A stretch of 25,088 bases of DNA from a virus: the IMG/VR virus record IMGVR_UViG_3300021600_000633, positions 1-25,088 of that record. The stretch is one strand, 5' to 3'. The notes below the pieces were generated by a model that saw only the letters and a list, made by a program, of their open reading frames with translations, was not told the origin of the DNA and ran no database searches. The translations under genes and the position numbers were made by a program. Positions 1-5,702 of this stretch are shown in pieces; positions within the stretch are counted from its first letter, which is position 1, and the number at the start of each line of letters is the position of its first letter.

Positions 1-507
1 CTATTCAACCAAAAGCAATAGAGACAAAGAATCCTTCACTTTGTCATTCATCCCACCCAAACTCCACTGCCTGATTTGATCAAGTGGATACTGGCTTTTG
101 TAATCATAGATCGTAAACAGCATATCCGCCTTGCCCTTAATTAGAAATGCCCACTCAACCCTGACTTTGCCATCACCCGATCGCCATCTGCCTTCCCCCG
201 TGCAATCATGTGGTTCGCCGAAAAGATTCTTGAGCTCCTCAAAACTTGCATAAACGGTACCGATCCTGCTTGATGTCATAGTTGCCTTGCGAGTTGCAGG
301 TTTTATTTTAAACTTTGCTAAAATCATATTTTTTAATTGAATATTTAGATCATCAATAACAATTTTGATAATTTCACTTTTTGTCCTATCTTTACCGACA
401 TAAAATTGATTGGCATATATTTCAGCATGCACATCTATATTTTCATCGATAATTTCCAATAGGCTCGTGCCGTTGCAAATATCATCCTTCAAGCTTCTCT
501 TCTTCAT
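1..507 (-). CDS. Conserved phage protein of unknown function
   Basis: A 168-residue protein with ATG at 507 and TAG at 1-3. The N-terminal half is mixed helical and has no recognisable motif. The C-terminal half (about residues 80-160) holds a block with FGEPHD, a following W/E-rich strand, FTIYDYK and a late W-x-x-GG. From memory this resembles a small domain common in tailed-phage accessory regions, whose function I do not know. The start overlaps the end of the preceding gene by 26 bases, so the two are co-transcribed and probably coupled. An AAAGG sits 3-4 bases before the ATG, one of the few purine-rich starts in the window. There is no signal peptide or membrane segment. The CDS call is secure; the family assignment is weak. 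Confidence 0.75.
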   Translation of the reverse strand: MKKRSLKDDICNGTSLLEIIDENIDVHAEIYANQFYVGKDRTKSEIIKIVIDDLNIQLKNMILAKFKIKPATRKATMTSSRIGTVYASFEELKNLFGEPHDCTGEGRWRSGDGKVRVEWAFLIKGKADMLFTIYDYKSQYPLDQIRQWSLGGMNDKVKDSLSLLLLVE

Positions 508-676
508 TTCCTTTAAATTTAAATTTTAACCTTAAATAATTTGTGATTATTTTTTTGACTGTTTTTTGAGTTATTTTTCCCAGCTTGGCAACCATACAAT
601 AATCAAACATATTAGTTTTACCCGAAAGCCTGACTTTTTCAAATGCCTCAAATTGTTCCTTTGTGATGTTTTCCAT
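482..676 (-). CDS. Small phage protein, DUF5049-like
   Basis: I take the ATG at 676, giving 64 residues beginning MENITKEQFEAFEKVR. A start at 787 is also open, but it would add residues that lie in another frame of the integrase 3' end. The N-terminal pattern, ITKEQFEAFEKVR followed by SGKTNMFD and a helix-turn-helix-like KITQKTVKKIITNY, matches my memory of small tailed-phage proteins grouped as DUF5049. No biochemical role is known to me. It lies 46 bases after the restored integrase stop and overlaps the next gene, so it belongs to the integrase transcript. The C-terminus is Lys/Glu-rich. Confidence 0.65.
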   Translation of the reverse strand: MENITKEQFEAFEKVRLSGKTNMFDYCMVAKLGKITQKTVKKIITNYLRLKFKFKGNEEEKLEG

Positions 677-722
677 ATTGTTGGCGATGTTAGCGTAGTA
701 AAAAATTAATGGCAAGTCCCAA

Positions 723-1589
723 TTAAGCAACAGCTCCAAATACATGCTGATGACTGACTTTAGCCTGTTCAATATTGACTCCCACATAAGCCCGAAGTGT
801 TGTTCTTTCGCTTCTGTGACGACAAAGCGTTTGCACCTCTTTGATATTTACGCCTCCCTGAATCAGTCAAGTGGCAAAAGTCTTTCTGAAAATATGATGT
901 TTGATATGCTTCTTTATTCCAATATTATCCAAATGAGTCCGCATGTAATTTCTTGAAGTTACTGTCAGTAATCGGCCACGCCCCGAAACAAAAAGATGGG
1001 GCAACCCATCCTTTCTTTTTTCCATATATTTCTTGAGCCAAAAAAAGCTACGATCCGTAAAGTAGACCACTTCTATATCCTTGCTTTTAGCGTTGACGAC
1101 TCGCACTTCTTTTTTATCCCAATCAATATCATTGATATCCAAAGAGCAAGCCTCGGATATTCTCATGCCAGTATCAAGCAGAACTTCGATCAATGCTCGA
1201 GTACGAAGATCAGGCAGATAATCAGAATTCAAAGTTTGTCTTATTTTTTCCAGTTCCTCAACAGTTAAATATTCAACGGGTTTGTGCGGAAGTTTTGGAA
1301 CTTCCAAATCACGCCAATCAAATGGCAATTTATATCCTGATTCTTTCAAAAATTTAAGCAGTCTGCGATAAACACAAATTGATCTTTGGGCACCAGTTTT
1401 TCCATGTTTTGATCCAGCCTCAAGTACATAGGCCATGTCAGTTATTCTCAAATCATCAAGTTCCTTGTCCTGAATTGAATGCGAGAGCGATCCATACAAA
1501 AATCGTTCATGTTCCACAATTGTCTTTTTAGACATGCCCTTCAATGCCAAATAATTGACATAACTCTCATACGTGTCTCCTAACCTCAT
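723..1589 (-). CDS. int: Tyrosine recombinase/integrase, interrupted by an in-frame TGA
   Basis: The ORF from ATG 1589 has a SAM-like core-binding domain (residues 1-100) and a catalytic domain with R143 (in GMRISEAC), K168 and H232-x-x-R235 (in HIFRKTFAT). Codon 241 is TGA (867-869). The same frame then stays open for 47 codons to TAA at 723. It encodes exactly the missing end of the family: LIQGG, then RH (H258), then TTLRAY with the nucleophile Y268. Ignoring the TGA gives 288 residues, the normal size for these enzymes. Without read-through the product lacks the catalytic tyrosine. Either the gene is freshly inactivated, or the TGA, which is followed by C (a leaky context), is read through. 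I choose 1589 because the upstream frame up to 1736, although open, runs through inverted repeats and resembles no integrase. The role would be site-specific integration and excision of the phage genome. Confidence 0.8.
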
Positions 1590-1595
1590 AAAATT

Positions 1596-1630
1596 GAGAC
1601 CCACCGTGATGCAACTCAACGGTGGGTCTC
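1596..1630. repeat. Conserved-loop hairpin A (loop GATGCAACTCA)
   Basis: A perfect 12-bp inverted repeat (GAGACCCACCGT with its complement) encloses an 11-base loop that contains GATGCAACT on the plus strand, so the minus-strand transcript reads AGTTGCATC. It is one of four exact GATGCAACT copies in the window, all of them loops. It ends 6 bases before the integrase ATG. Confidence 0.85.
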
Positions 1631-1633
1631 TAT

Positions 1634-1656
1634 ATGCCTTATACGAAATAAGGCAT
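1634..1656. repeat. Inverted repeat in the integrase leader, 9-bp stem
   Basis: ATGCCTTAT pairs with ATAAGGCAT around the loop ACGAA. There is no run of T after it on either strand, so it is not a terminator. It is the third fold of the leader in the direction of transcription. Confidence 0.75.
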
Positions 1657-1660
1657 GTGC

Positions 1661-1688
1661 GTGTTTCAACTTCGAAAAATTGAAACAC
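1661..1688. repeat. Inverted repeat in the integrase leader, 9-bp stem
   Basis: GTGTTTCAA pairs with TTGAAACAC around a 10-base loop, CTTCGAAAAA on the plus strand. It is the second fold of the leader in the direction of transcription and has no T-tract. Confidence 0.75.
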
Positions 1689-1707
1689 CCACAGTATAGC
1701 ATAGACC

Positions 1708-1757
1708 CCCATTGGTTGCATCATTTGCCTAAGCAAAGACCCTTTCGGGACAATGGG
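1708..1757 (-). other. Branched fold E with GATGCAAC
   Basis: On the minus strand a 7-bp closing stem (CCCATTG/CAATGGG) encloses two small hairpins. One is CCC-GAAA-GGG, which has a GNRA-type loop. The other is TTTGC-TTAG-GCAAA. A single-stranded TGATGCAAC follows, just before the closing arm. The GATGCAAC matches the loop motif of the four hairpins elsewhere. The fold starts about 23 bases from the predicted transcription start. Confidence 0.6.
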
Positions 1758-1786
1758 CGATTAAATTAATTACTTTGTTGGGTGAT

Positions 1787-1815
1787 AACTTAGGATACTC
1801 GGCGAGTATTGTCAA
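1787..1815 (-). promoter_or_regulatory. Sigma70-type promoter for the integrase leader
   Basis: On the minus strand a perfect -35 TTGACA (1815-1810) is followed by a 17-base spacer and a -10 TAAGTT (1792-1787; four of six consensus bases). Transcription would begin near 1780, in the gap between the lysis-gene terminator and the structured leader. This is where a separate integrase promoter is expected. Confidence 0.6.
1795..1809. promoter_or_regulatory. Palindromic operator candidate in the promoter spacer
   Basis: A perfect 7-1-7 palindrome, ATACTCG-G-CGAGTAT, fills 15 of the 17 spacer bases. A dimeric helix-turn-helix protein bound there would block RNA polymerase. No repressor gene lies in the window, so the binder is unknown. 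Confidence 0.5.
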
Positions 1816-1841
1816 ATCGGGAACTTGTGGACATCTTTTCA

Positions 1842-1873
1842 GCAAAAAAAGCTCTAAAATGAGCTTTTTTTGC
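1842..1873. terminator. Bidirectional intrinsic terminator after the lysis genes
   Basis: A perfect 13-bp inverted repeat has a GCTC/GAGC core flanked by seven A and seven T, around a 6-base AT loop. It lies 20 bases after the holin stop codon and ends the long structural and lysis transcript. The A and T tracts let it work from either side. Confidence 0.85.
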
Positions 1874-1892
1874 TTCAAGACAGCTTAGCAGA

Positions 1893-2078
1893 TTATTGCA
1901 ACTCCTTCAACCTTTTGTGGGCGTCATAATTGCCATAAATAGCAATTCCAAGCCCGATGATTTGAGAGGCCAAATCCAGCATTTGAGCAACCTGATCCTG
2001 CGTGACATATTTATACACGCCAGTGAATCCAAGCAAAGTGAGAATTAAACCGATCCATGTTTTGTAGCCTTGTAACAT
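1893..2078 (-). CDS. Holin (small, two membrane segments)
   Basis: A 61-residue protein with two hydrophobic stretches, about residues 7-25 (WIGLILTLLGFTGVY) and 35-51 (MLDLASQIIGLGIAIYG). A polar turn joins them, and the charged tail HKRLKELQ follows. This is the usual build of small class II-like holins, which form holes in the inner membrane and release the endolysin. It is the last gene of the late transcript and sits 10 bases after the cysteine peptidase gene, the normal order of a lysis cassette. The start ATG at 2078 follows an A/T-rich stretch without SD. The function rests on size, topology and position, not on a strong sequence signature. Confidence 0.75.
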   Translation of the reverse strand: MLQGYKTWIGLILTLLGFTGVYKYVTQDQVAQMLDLASQIIGLGIAIYGNYDAHKRLKELQ

Positions 2079-2088
2079 ATTGTTAAAA

Positions 2089-2538
2089 TTATTTGATTAA
2101 TATTGTTGAACCGCTGACACTGGATGCCAGCGCAATTCTTTTTCTGCCTCCCCATGGGTCAGCCACCCAATAACCACTCGGAATTTTATTCAGTGCCAAT
2201 ACCCAATGACTCTTTTTTATTTCCAGCAAACAAACTTTTCTTGGATTTTTAATTGCTTCAATGCAGGCTAGCTCGTTATAGGAAAAATACCTGAATTCAA
2301 ATTTGAAACACAAAACTTTTTCAATTGACTGCCAAATTATTTTTGCTCCGCCAAGTGGAGAATCATTGGTTGTAAATTGCAAATATTTTGCCATCCACCC
2401 AGGGTTCTGAAAACATTTGAAATAATCCGAAGCCATTGAAATGCAAGTGATCGTGCATCCCTTGTCTTTGATTAAAGTTTCCGTTTGTCCGATTGGTTTT
2501 GATCCCCAATGAGGATCGAGTTGTGATAAGATTTTCAT
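2089..2538 (-). CDS. C39-like cysteine peptidase, probable endolysin
   Basis: A 149-residue protein with the order of a papain-like C39 fold: Cys28 (KGCTITC), His111 (KSHWVLAL) and Asp127 (VADPWGG). The opening SQLDPHWG resembles the start of C39-like phage and surface peptidases. It has no signal peptide, so it would depend on the neighbouring holin to leave the cell. Its place directly before the holin suggests it cleaves the host cell-wall peptide. Peptide cleavage in phage assembly is a possible alternative. There are few other Cys residues near the active site. Confidence is good for the fold and moderate for the lysis role. Confidence 0.75.
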   Translation of the reverse strand: MKILSQLDPHWGSKPIGQTETLIKDKGCTITCISMASDYFKCFQNPGWMAKYLQFTTNDSPLGGAKIIWQSIEKVLCFKFEFRYFSYNELACIEAIKNPRKVCLLEIKKSHWVLALNKIPSGYWVADPWGGRKRIALASSVSGSTILIK

Positions 2539-2549
2539 TTTGTTTAAAA

Positions 2550-2918
2550 TTAATGATTACTTTCAATATTTTGCAGTGTGGTTAATCCTTTTTGTGTTGC
2601 TCTGACATGCTCCTCAAGCAATGTAAGCAATCTTTCCTGTGTTATGTCCCTTTGATTATTTTTTTCTTTTTCCAAACCTTGCTCTTGCCTTATTTCTGAA
2701 ATATCAGCCTCAATATGTTTAAGATGATTCTCCTTGATAAAAGTTATTTCATCTTGCGTTTTTATTTGATCTTCCCGCATCGAAACAAGATTCTTCTGCA
2801 ATTCCGTGGTCGGGCTGTTGATGTAATTATAAAAACCAAAAGCGGTTGAAATAATCGCAACCAAGAACACGGCTTTATTACTTATGATTTTATCTATTTT
2901 TGATTCTGTATTTTCCAT
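2550..2918 (-). CDS. Membrane-anchored coiled-coil protein in the lysis cassette
   Basis: A 122-residue protein. A short charged N-terminus leads into one membrane segment (about residues 15-33, AVFLVAIISTAFGFYNYI). A long polar helical region (about 40-115) is rich in Glu, Gln and Lys with coiled-coil spacing. It would sit in the inner membrane with the coil outside. Between fibre genes and endolysin, such proteins act as holin-associated factors, XhlA-like proteins or inner spanins, but no family signature decides between them. It is separated from its neighbours by about 10 bases on each side. Confidence 0.65.
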   Translation of the reverse strand: MENTESKIDKIISNKAVFLVAIISTAFGFYNYINSPTTELQKNLVSMREDQIKTQDEITFIKENHLKHIEADISEIRQEQGLEKEKNNQRDITQERLLTLLEEHVRATQKGLTTLQNIESNH

Positions 2919-2927
2919 GTTTTTTGA

Positions 2928-3155
2928 TCAAAGAATTATGTCGGAAAATTTGCGCATTTCATTCATTTGAACAACCTGCTTTAAATATTCCTTTAATTTT
3001 CTATCCACAAACTCCTCCCTAGTTTCAGGATTATCAATCATGACATTCGTCCCGCTGCCATCATCTATTTTTTCCTGATAATTTCCGACTTCCAAAATTG
3101 CACTGATAACTTTTTCATAATTTTCATCCGCAATTTCAATTTGTATTATTGCCAT
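2928..3155 (-). CDS. Hypothetical protein, 75 aa
   Basis: A small acidic protein that opens with MAIIQIEIADENYEKVISAI. It resembles a phage family in which a short beta strand and helix are followed by NPETREEFVDRKLKEYL. From memory such proteins lie beside tail-fibre and lysis genes in many tailed phages and have no known function. There is no membrane segment. It sits tightly between the last fibre gene and the membrane coiled-coil gene, so it is transcribed with the late operon. Confidence 0.7.
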   Translation of the reverse strand: MAIIQIEIADENYEKVISAILEVGNYQEKIDDGSGTNVMIDNPETREEFVDRKLKEYLKQVVQMNEMRKFSDIIL

Positions 3156-3159
3156 AACT

Positions 3160-3828
3160 TTATGTTTTAATGATAAAATTTATAACTAAATAAGGTTGTA
3201 AGTTATTATGTCCTGAATCCGTACCACTACTGCCAGAATTAAACACAGATATATCCGTAGTGTGATAATGCAAAGCATTTTGATTTCCGATCGAGGCATA
3301 GCCAAGTTCAGTTGTTCGATCAAGATATGTTTGTTGAGTCGCACTATTGAAAGAATTAGCGTCTCCGCCCGTGCCTGTATTTCTGCGCCAAATGCTGTGC
3401 CTATGTCCTGCATCCCCATGCTGATGCCATACGCTTTCAGTACCCGAATTTGTAGCTGGCGGATCAACAGTATGGTAATGACTCGGCAATTCCGCCACCA
3501 AAAGTTGATGAATCTTTTCTCCTCCGCTTTTCCCCAATGCGTTAAATTCAGTCTGCCCACTGTCCAATCCAGTCGGGACTCTACCTTTCAAATTTGGAAC
3601 ATTGAAATGTGTCCCGTCATCTGATCCATATTTTGTGCCGATTGTTGCAAACAAATCGGGATAATCAGCTCGCAAGTAACTCGCCCCATCACAAGTCAGC
3701 CAACCCGCAGGCGCAACATCTCCTCCATGCATCAGAATTTCGCCACTAAAACAGGCGACAGCAAAATTCTGATTTACCTTCACGCTTTCAATAATTGTTT
3801 TAGCTACGAATTGATTTGGTACGCCCAT
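3160..3828 (-). CDS. Tail fibre/collar-domain protein, copy 2
   Basis: A 222-residue protein from ATG 3828. An in-frame GTG at 3939 is open, but it lies inside the upstream paralogue. Residues 1-22 (MGVPNQFVAKTIIESVKVNQ) are nearly identical to the preceding gene. A Phage Tail Collar-type domain follows, with GWLTCDGASYLRADYPDLF and FNVPNLKGRVPTG. The last 100 residues are Gly/Ser/Asn-rich with clustered histidines (HYH, HQH, HRH). It ends in NNLQPYLVINFIIK, the usual collar-domain ending. Such proteins form trimeric fibre tips, and HxH clusters can bind metal ions as in the T4 long-fibre tip. It starts 1 base after the stop of the paralogue. The role is host receptor contact, by inference. 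Confidence 0.85.
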   Translation of the reverse strand: MGVPNQFVAKTIIESVKVNQNFAVACFSGEILMHGGDVAPAGWLTCDGASYLRADYPDLFATIGTKYGSDDGTHFNVPNLKGRVPTGLDSGQTEFNALGKSGGEKIHQLLVAELPSHYHTVDPPATNSGTESVWHQHGDAGHRHSIWRRNTGTGGDANSFNSATQQTYLDRTTELGYASIGNQNALHYHTTDISVFNSGSSGTDSGHNNLQPYLVINFIIKT

Positions 3829-3829
3829 C

Positions 3830-4489
3830 TTATGTCTTGATAATAAAGTTAACCACCAAATAGGGTTGCAAATTATTATGCGCTCCGCCCCCACCATTAC
3901 TCGCAACAGTGTGTGTATGCCTTGCACTCGCACCTCCAATATTCGACCATCCAGTGCTTACCCAACTTCTTCCACGACCTCCTTGTGTTTCGGTGTTCTG
4001 CCATAATGATGATCCTGAGTTTGACCATTTTTTTGAACCAGTCCAGTTCATCCATGTTTCCGGGTCAACATAATGATTATGTCCACTGTCATAATGAACA
4101 TGATCTGGAGTGTCTGTTCCTGTCGATCCATTATGGCTATGCGCTGGCATTTCAGTGACTGCCAAAGTATGAGTTTTTGCTCCTCCAAAATTACCAATGC
4201 TTTGAAATGCCACATCAGCTGAATCCTTACCAACAGGCACATTGCCTTTGAGATTTGGAACATTAAAATGCGTAGCATCAACTGACCCAAATCTTGCGCC
4301 GATTATTGCAAATAGATCAACATAATCAGCTCGCAAATAACTAGCGCCGTCGCACAAGAGCCAACCCAGCGGTGCATTATCGCTTCCGTACATTCGAATC
4401 TCTCCGCTAAAACACGCAATAGAAAAATTCTGATTCACCTTTGCGCTTTCAATAATTGTTTTAGCTACGAATTGATTCGGTACTCCCAT
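3830..4489 (-). CDS. Tail fibre/collar-domain protein, copy 1
   Basis: A 219-residue paralogue of the following gene. It shares the same 20-residue start and the collar block (GWLLCDGASYLRADYVDLF, FNVPNLKGNVPVG), and the same end, NNLQPYLVVNFIIK. Between about residues 120 and 200 the two proteins diverge. This copy has HSHN, HVHYDSGHNHY and HTHT clusters with Trp-rich segments. Conserved ends around a diversified middle are typical of duplicated receptor-binding tips. The gene follows a 67-residue protein by 4 bases, and the start has no SD. Confidence 0.85.
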   Translation of the reverse strand: MGVPNQFVAKTIIESAKVNQNFSIACFSGEIRMYGSDNAPLGWLLCDGASYLRADYVDLFAIIGARFGSVDATHFNVPNLKGNVPVGKDSADVAFQSIGNFGGAKTHTLAVTEMPAHSHNGSTGTDTPDHVHYDSGHNHYVDPETWMNWTGSKKWSNSGSSLWQNTETQGGRGRSWVSTGWSNIGGASARHTHTVASNGGGGAHNNLQPYLVVNFIIKT

Positions 4490-4493
4490 GTTT

Positions 4494-4697
4494 TTATAAT
4501 TTTGTTGCTACATACGGAAACTTTCCATAAATTATTCTTTCGCCTGTTGAGAATAAAATTATTATTTTTCCAAATAATAATTTTATGTTAACCACGCTCA
4601 CCTCCGTCTCGTTTCCTTCCTCATTTATTAACTTCTTTCCAACTTCCAAATATCCTTTTCCATCTGGACGATAGATTGTCACTGCTCTTATTTTCAT
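4494..4697 (-). CDS. Hypothetical protein, 67 aa
   Basis: A small protein predicted to be mostly beta strands (MKIRAVTIYRPDGKGYLEV, then a hydrophobic GKIIILFSTGERIIYGKFPY). It lies between two fibre genes with gaps of 4 and 19 bases. I recognise no family. It may be a fibre-associated or chaperone-like protein, but nothing beyond position supports that. Codon use and base composition match its neighbours. Confidence 0.6.
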   Translation of the reverse strand: MKIRAVTIYRPDGKGYLEVGKKLINEEGNETEVSVVNIKLLFGKIIILFSTGERIIYGKFPYVATKL

Positions 4698-4716
4698 TAT
4701 TTTTTAAAATTAAAAA

Positions 4717-5313
4717 TTAACTTTTCATAATATATGCGAGAGTAAAAAATGGCGGTCTGTTTTCCAAATTACTTGAATCGCTCGTCGTGCCATTGCTTGC
4801 TCCGCCAGTTTGCACAGCATATCCATAAGTCGAATTGAGCGTGTAACAATATCCGCCACGAGTTGCACCCCAAGTTTGAAACCAGTGATAATGATTATTG
4901 CCAGCCACCTCCCTATCGTTTGCTCCACTATCGTCAACTGTGTGAGTTTCTCCTGAAACTTCATTGGAATTTCCCTGATGAACATGATCGTCATAATGAT
5001 AATGATCATATGAATGCGTATGAGCGAGAGTGTGCGAATGAGATGACGAAGCATTGCCACCAACCAAGCCCACCGCAAATCCTGATCCAGCCCCTTGAAT
5101 AAATTTGCCGACAAGATTAGGCGTGCTATTGTTTCCATCGCACAAAAACCAGCCAGTAGGAATATTGGCAATTTCACCGCTCCAAAGAATAATCCCACCA
5201 CTTGGCATACCCTTGTTTGCATTCGCAATAGAATCAAGAAAATTCTGATTGATCTCACTCGACTTTATAATCGTTGAGGGTGAAAATGTGTAAGTTATAC
5301 TAGCCCAAGCCAT
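4717..5313 (-). CDS. Tail fibre/collar-domain protein, third type
   Basis: A 198-residue protein. The N-terminal segment (about 1-35) includes SSEINQNFLDSIANANKG. It is followed by the collar signature GGIILWSGEIANIPTGWFLCDG and NSTPNLVGKFIQGAG. A very His-rich stretch runs from about residue 90 to 115 (HSHTLAHTHSYDHYHYDDH) and is followed by more HxH, then by ENRPPFFTLAYIMKS, the classic collar-domain end. It is related to the two downstream fibre genes but clearly more diverged. It probably forms a trimeric, metal-binding fibre tip. Confidence 0.85.
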   Translation of the reverse strand: MAWASITYTFSPSTIIKSSEINQNFLDSIANANKGMPSGGIILWSGEIANIPTGWFLCDGNNSTPNLVGKFIQGAGSGFAVGLVGGNASSSHSHTLAHTHSYDHYHYDDHVHQGNSNEVSGETHTVDDSGANDREVAGNNHYHWFQTWGATRGGYCYTLNSTYGYAVQTGGASNGTTSDSSNLENRPPFFTLAYIMKS

Positions 5314-5317
5314 CTTT

Positions 5318-5701
5318 TTATTTTTTAATAATTACTTCAGCGCATGCCTTCTTTTGCAAATCCAATTTTTCATTTTGCTCAAGAATTCTATCGGCTCTCT
5401 TTTTCATAAATTTATCCTCTGTGCTATTTGGATCAACAATAATAAAATCCTTAAATCCTTTTGGCGCATATTGATCGTTTTCCCAATAATCCTTATGATT
5501 TTTCAGGATATTGTCAGCCGTTTCTTTCACTTTTGCGCCAGCAACTAATAGTATTTTGCAATTCACGCAAACTCCCACCCTCATGAGCGTCCCGTTACTC
5601 AGCTCGACAATATGATCACGATAATTATCAAGCAGTCTTTTTCTGCCACGCAGTTCAAGATCCATTATCTGTGTTTTGCAATTTGAGCATTTTCCTAGCA
5701 T
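5318..5701 (-). CDS. Zinc-finger-like protein of the tail module
   Basis: A 127-residue protein with C4-x-x-C (KCSNCK) at the N-terminus and a second CVNC near residue 48, forming a plausible four-cysteine zinc site across a 45-residue loop. The C-terminal half is charged and helical, with many Lys and Glu. It starts 2 bases after the tail-tip gene and ends 4 bases before a fibre gene, so it belongs to the tail operon. I do not recognise a named family. A structural or fibre-attachment role is possible. Confidence 0.65.
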   Translation of the reverse strand: MLGKCSNCKTQIMDLELRGRKRLLDNYRDHIVELSNGTLMRVGVCVNCKILLVAGAKVKETADNILKNHKDYWENDQYAPKGFKDFIIVDPNSTEDKFMKKRADRILEQNEKLDLQKKACAEVIIKK

Positions 5702-5702
5702 A

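Larger units (their letters stand above)
1596..1757 (-). promoter_or_regulatory. Structured leader RNA of the integrase gene (four consecutive folds)
   Basis: On the minus strand the 162 bases before the integrase ATG form, in order: a branched fold (1757-1708), a 9-bp hairpin (1688-1661), a 9-bp hairpin (1656-1634) and a 12-bp hairpin (1630-1596). Almost every base is in or next to a stem. The region starts about 23 bases from the predicted transcription start and ends 6 bases before the ATG at 1589. The 3' arm of the last hairpin carries GGTGGG, the only purine-rich stretch near the start codon. The region is open in frame with the integrase, but its translation resembles no protein. Riboswitch, protein-controlled leader, or attP-like DNA with arm sites are all possible. 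Confidence 0.6.

Noticed and set aside
867-869. UGA recoded to Gly or Trp genome-wide
   Set aside because: TGA ends other genes correctly and no other gene has internal TGA codons at conserved places.
1590-1736. N-terminal extension of the integrase to a TTG at 1736
   Set aside because: The extra residues run through four inverted repeats, resemble no integrase, and palindromic DNA often stays open by chance.
1708-1757. tRNA-like cloverleaf or hammerhead-type ribozyme
   Set aside because: No acceptor/T-loop consensus and no CTGANGA core; only a closing stem and two small hairpins.
3829-3939. Upstream GTG start of the second collar gene
   Set aside because: It would overlap the end of the paralogue; the ATG at 3828 restores the same N-terminus as that paralogue.
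3160-4489. Diversity-generating retroelement
   Set aside because: The fibre duplication is suggestive, but there is no reverse transcriptase and no template repeat in the window.
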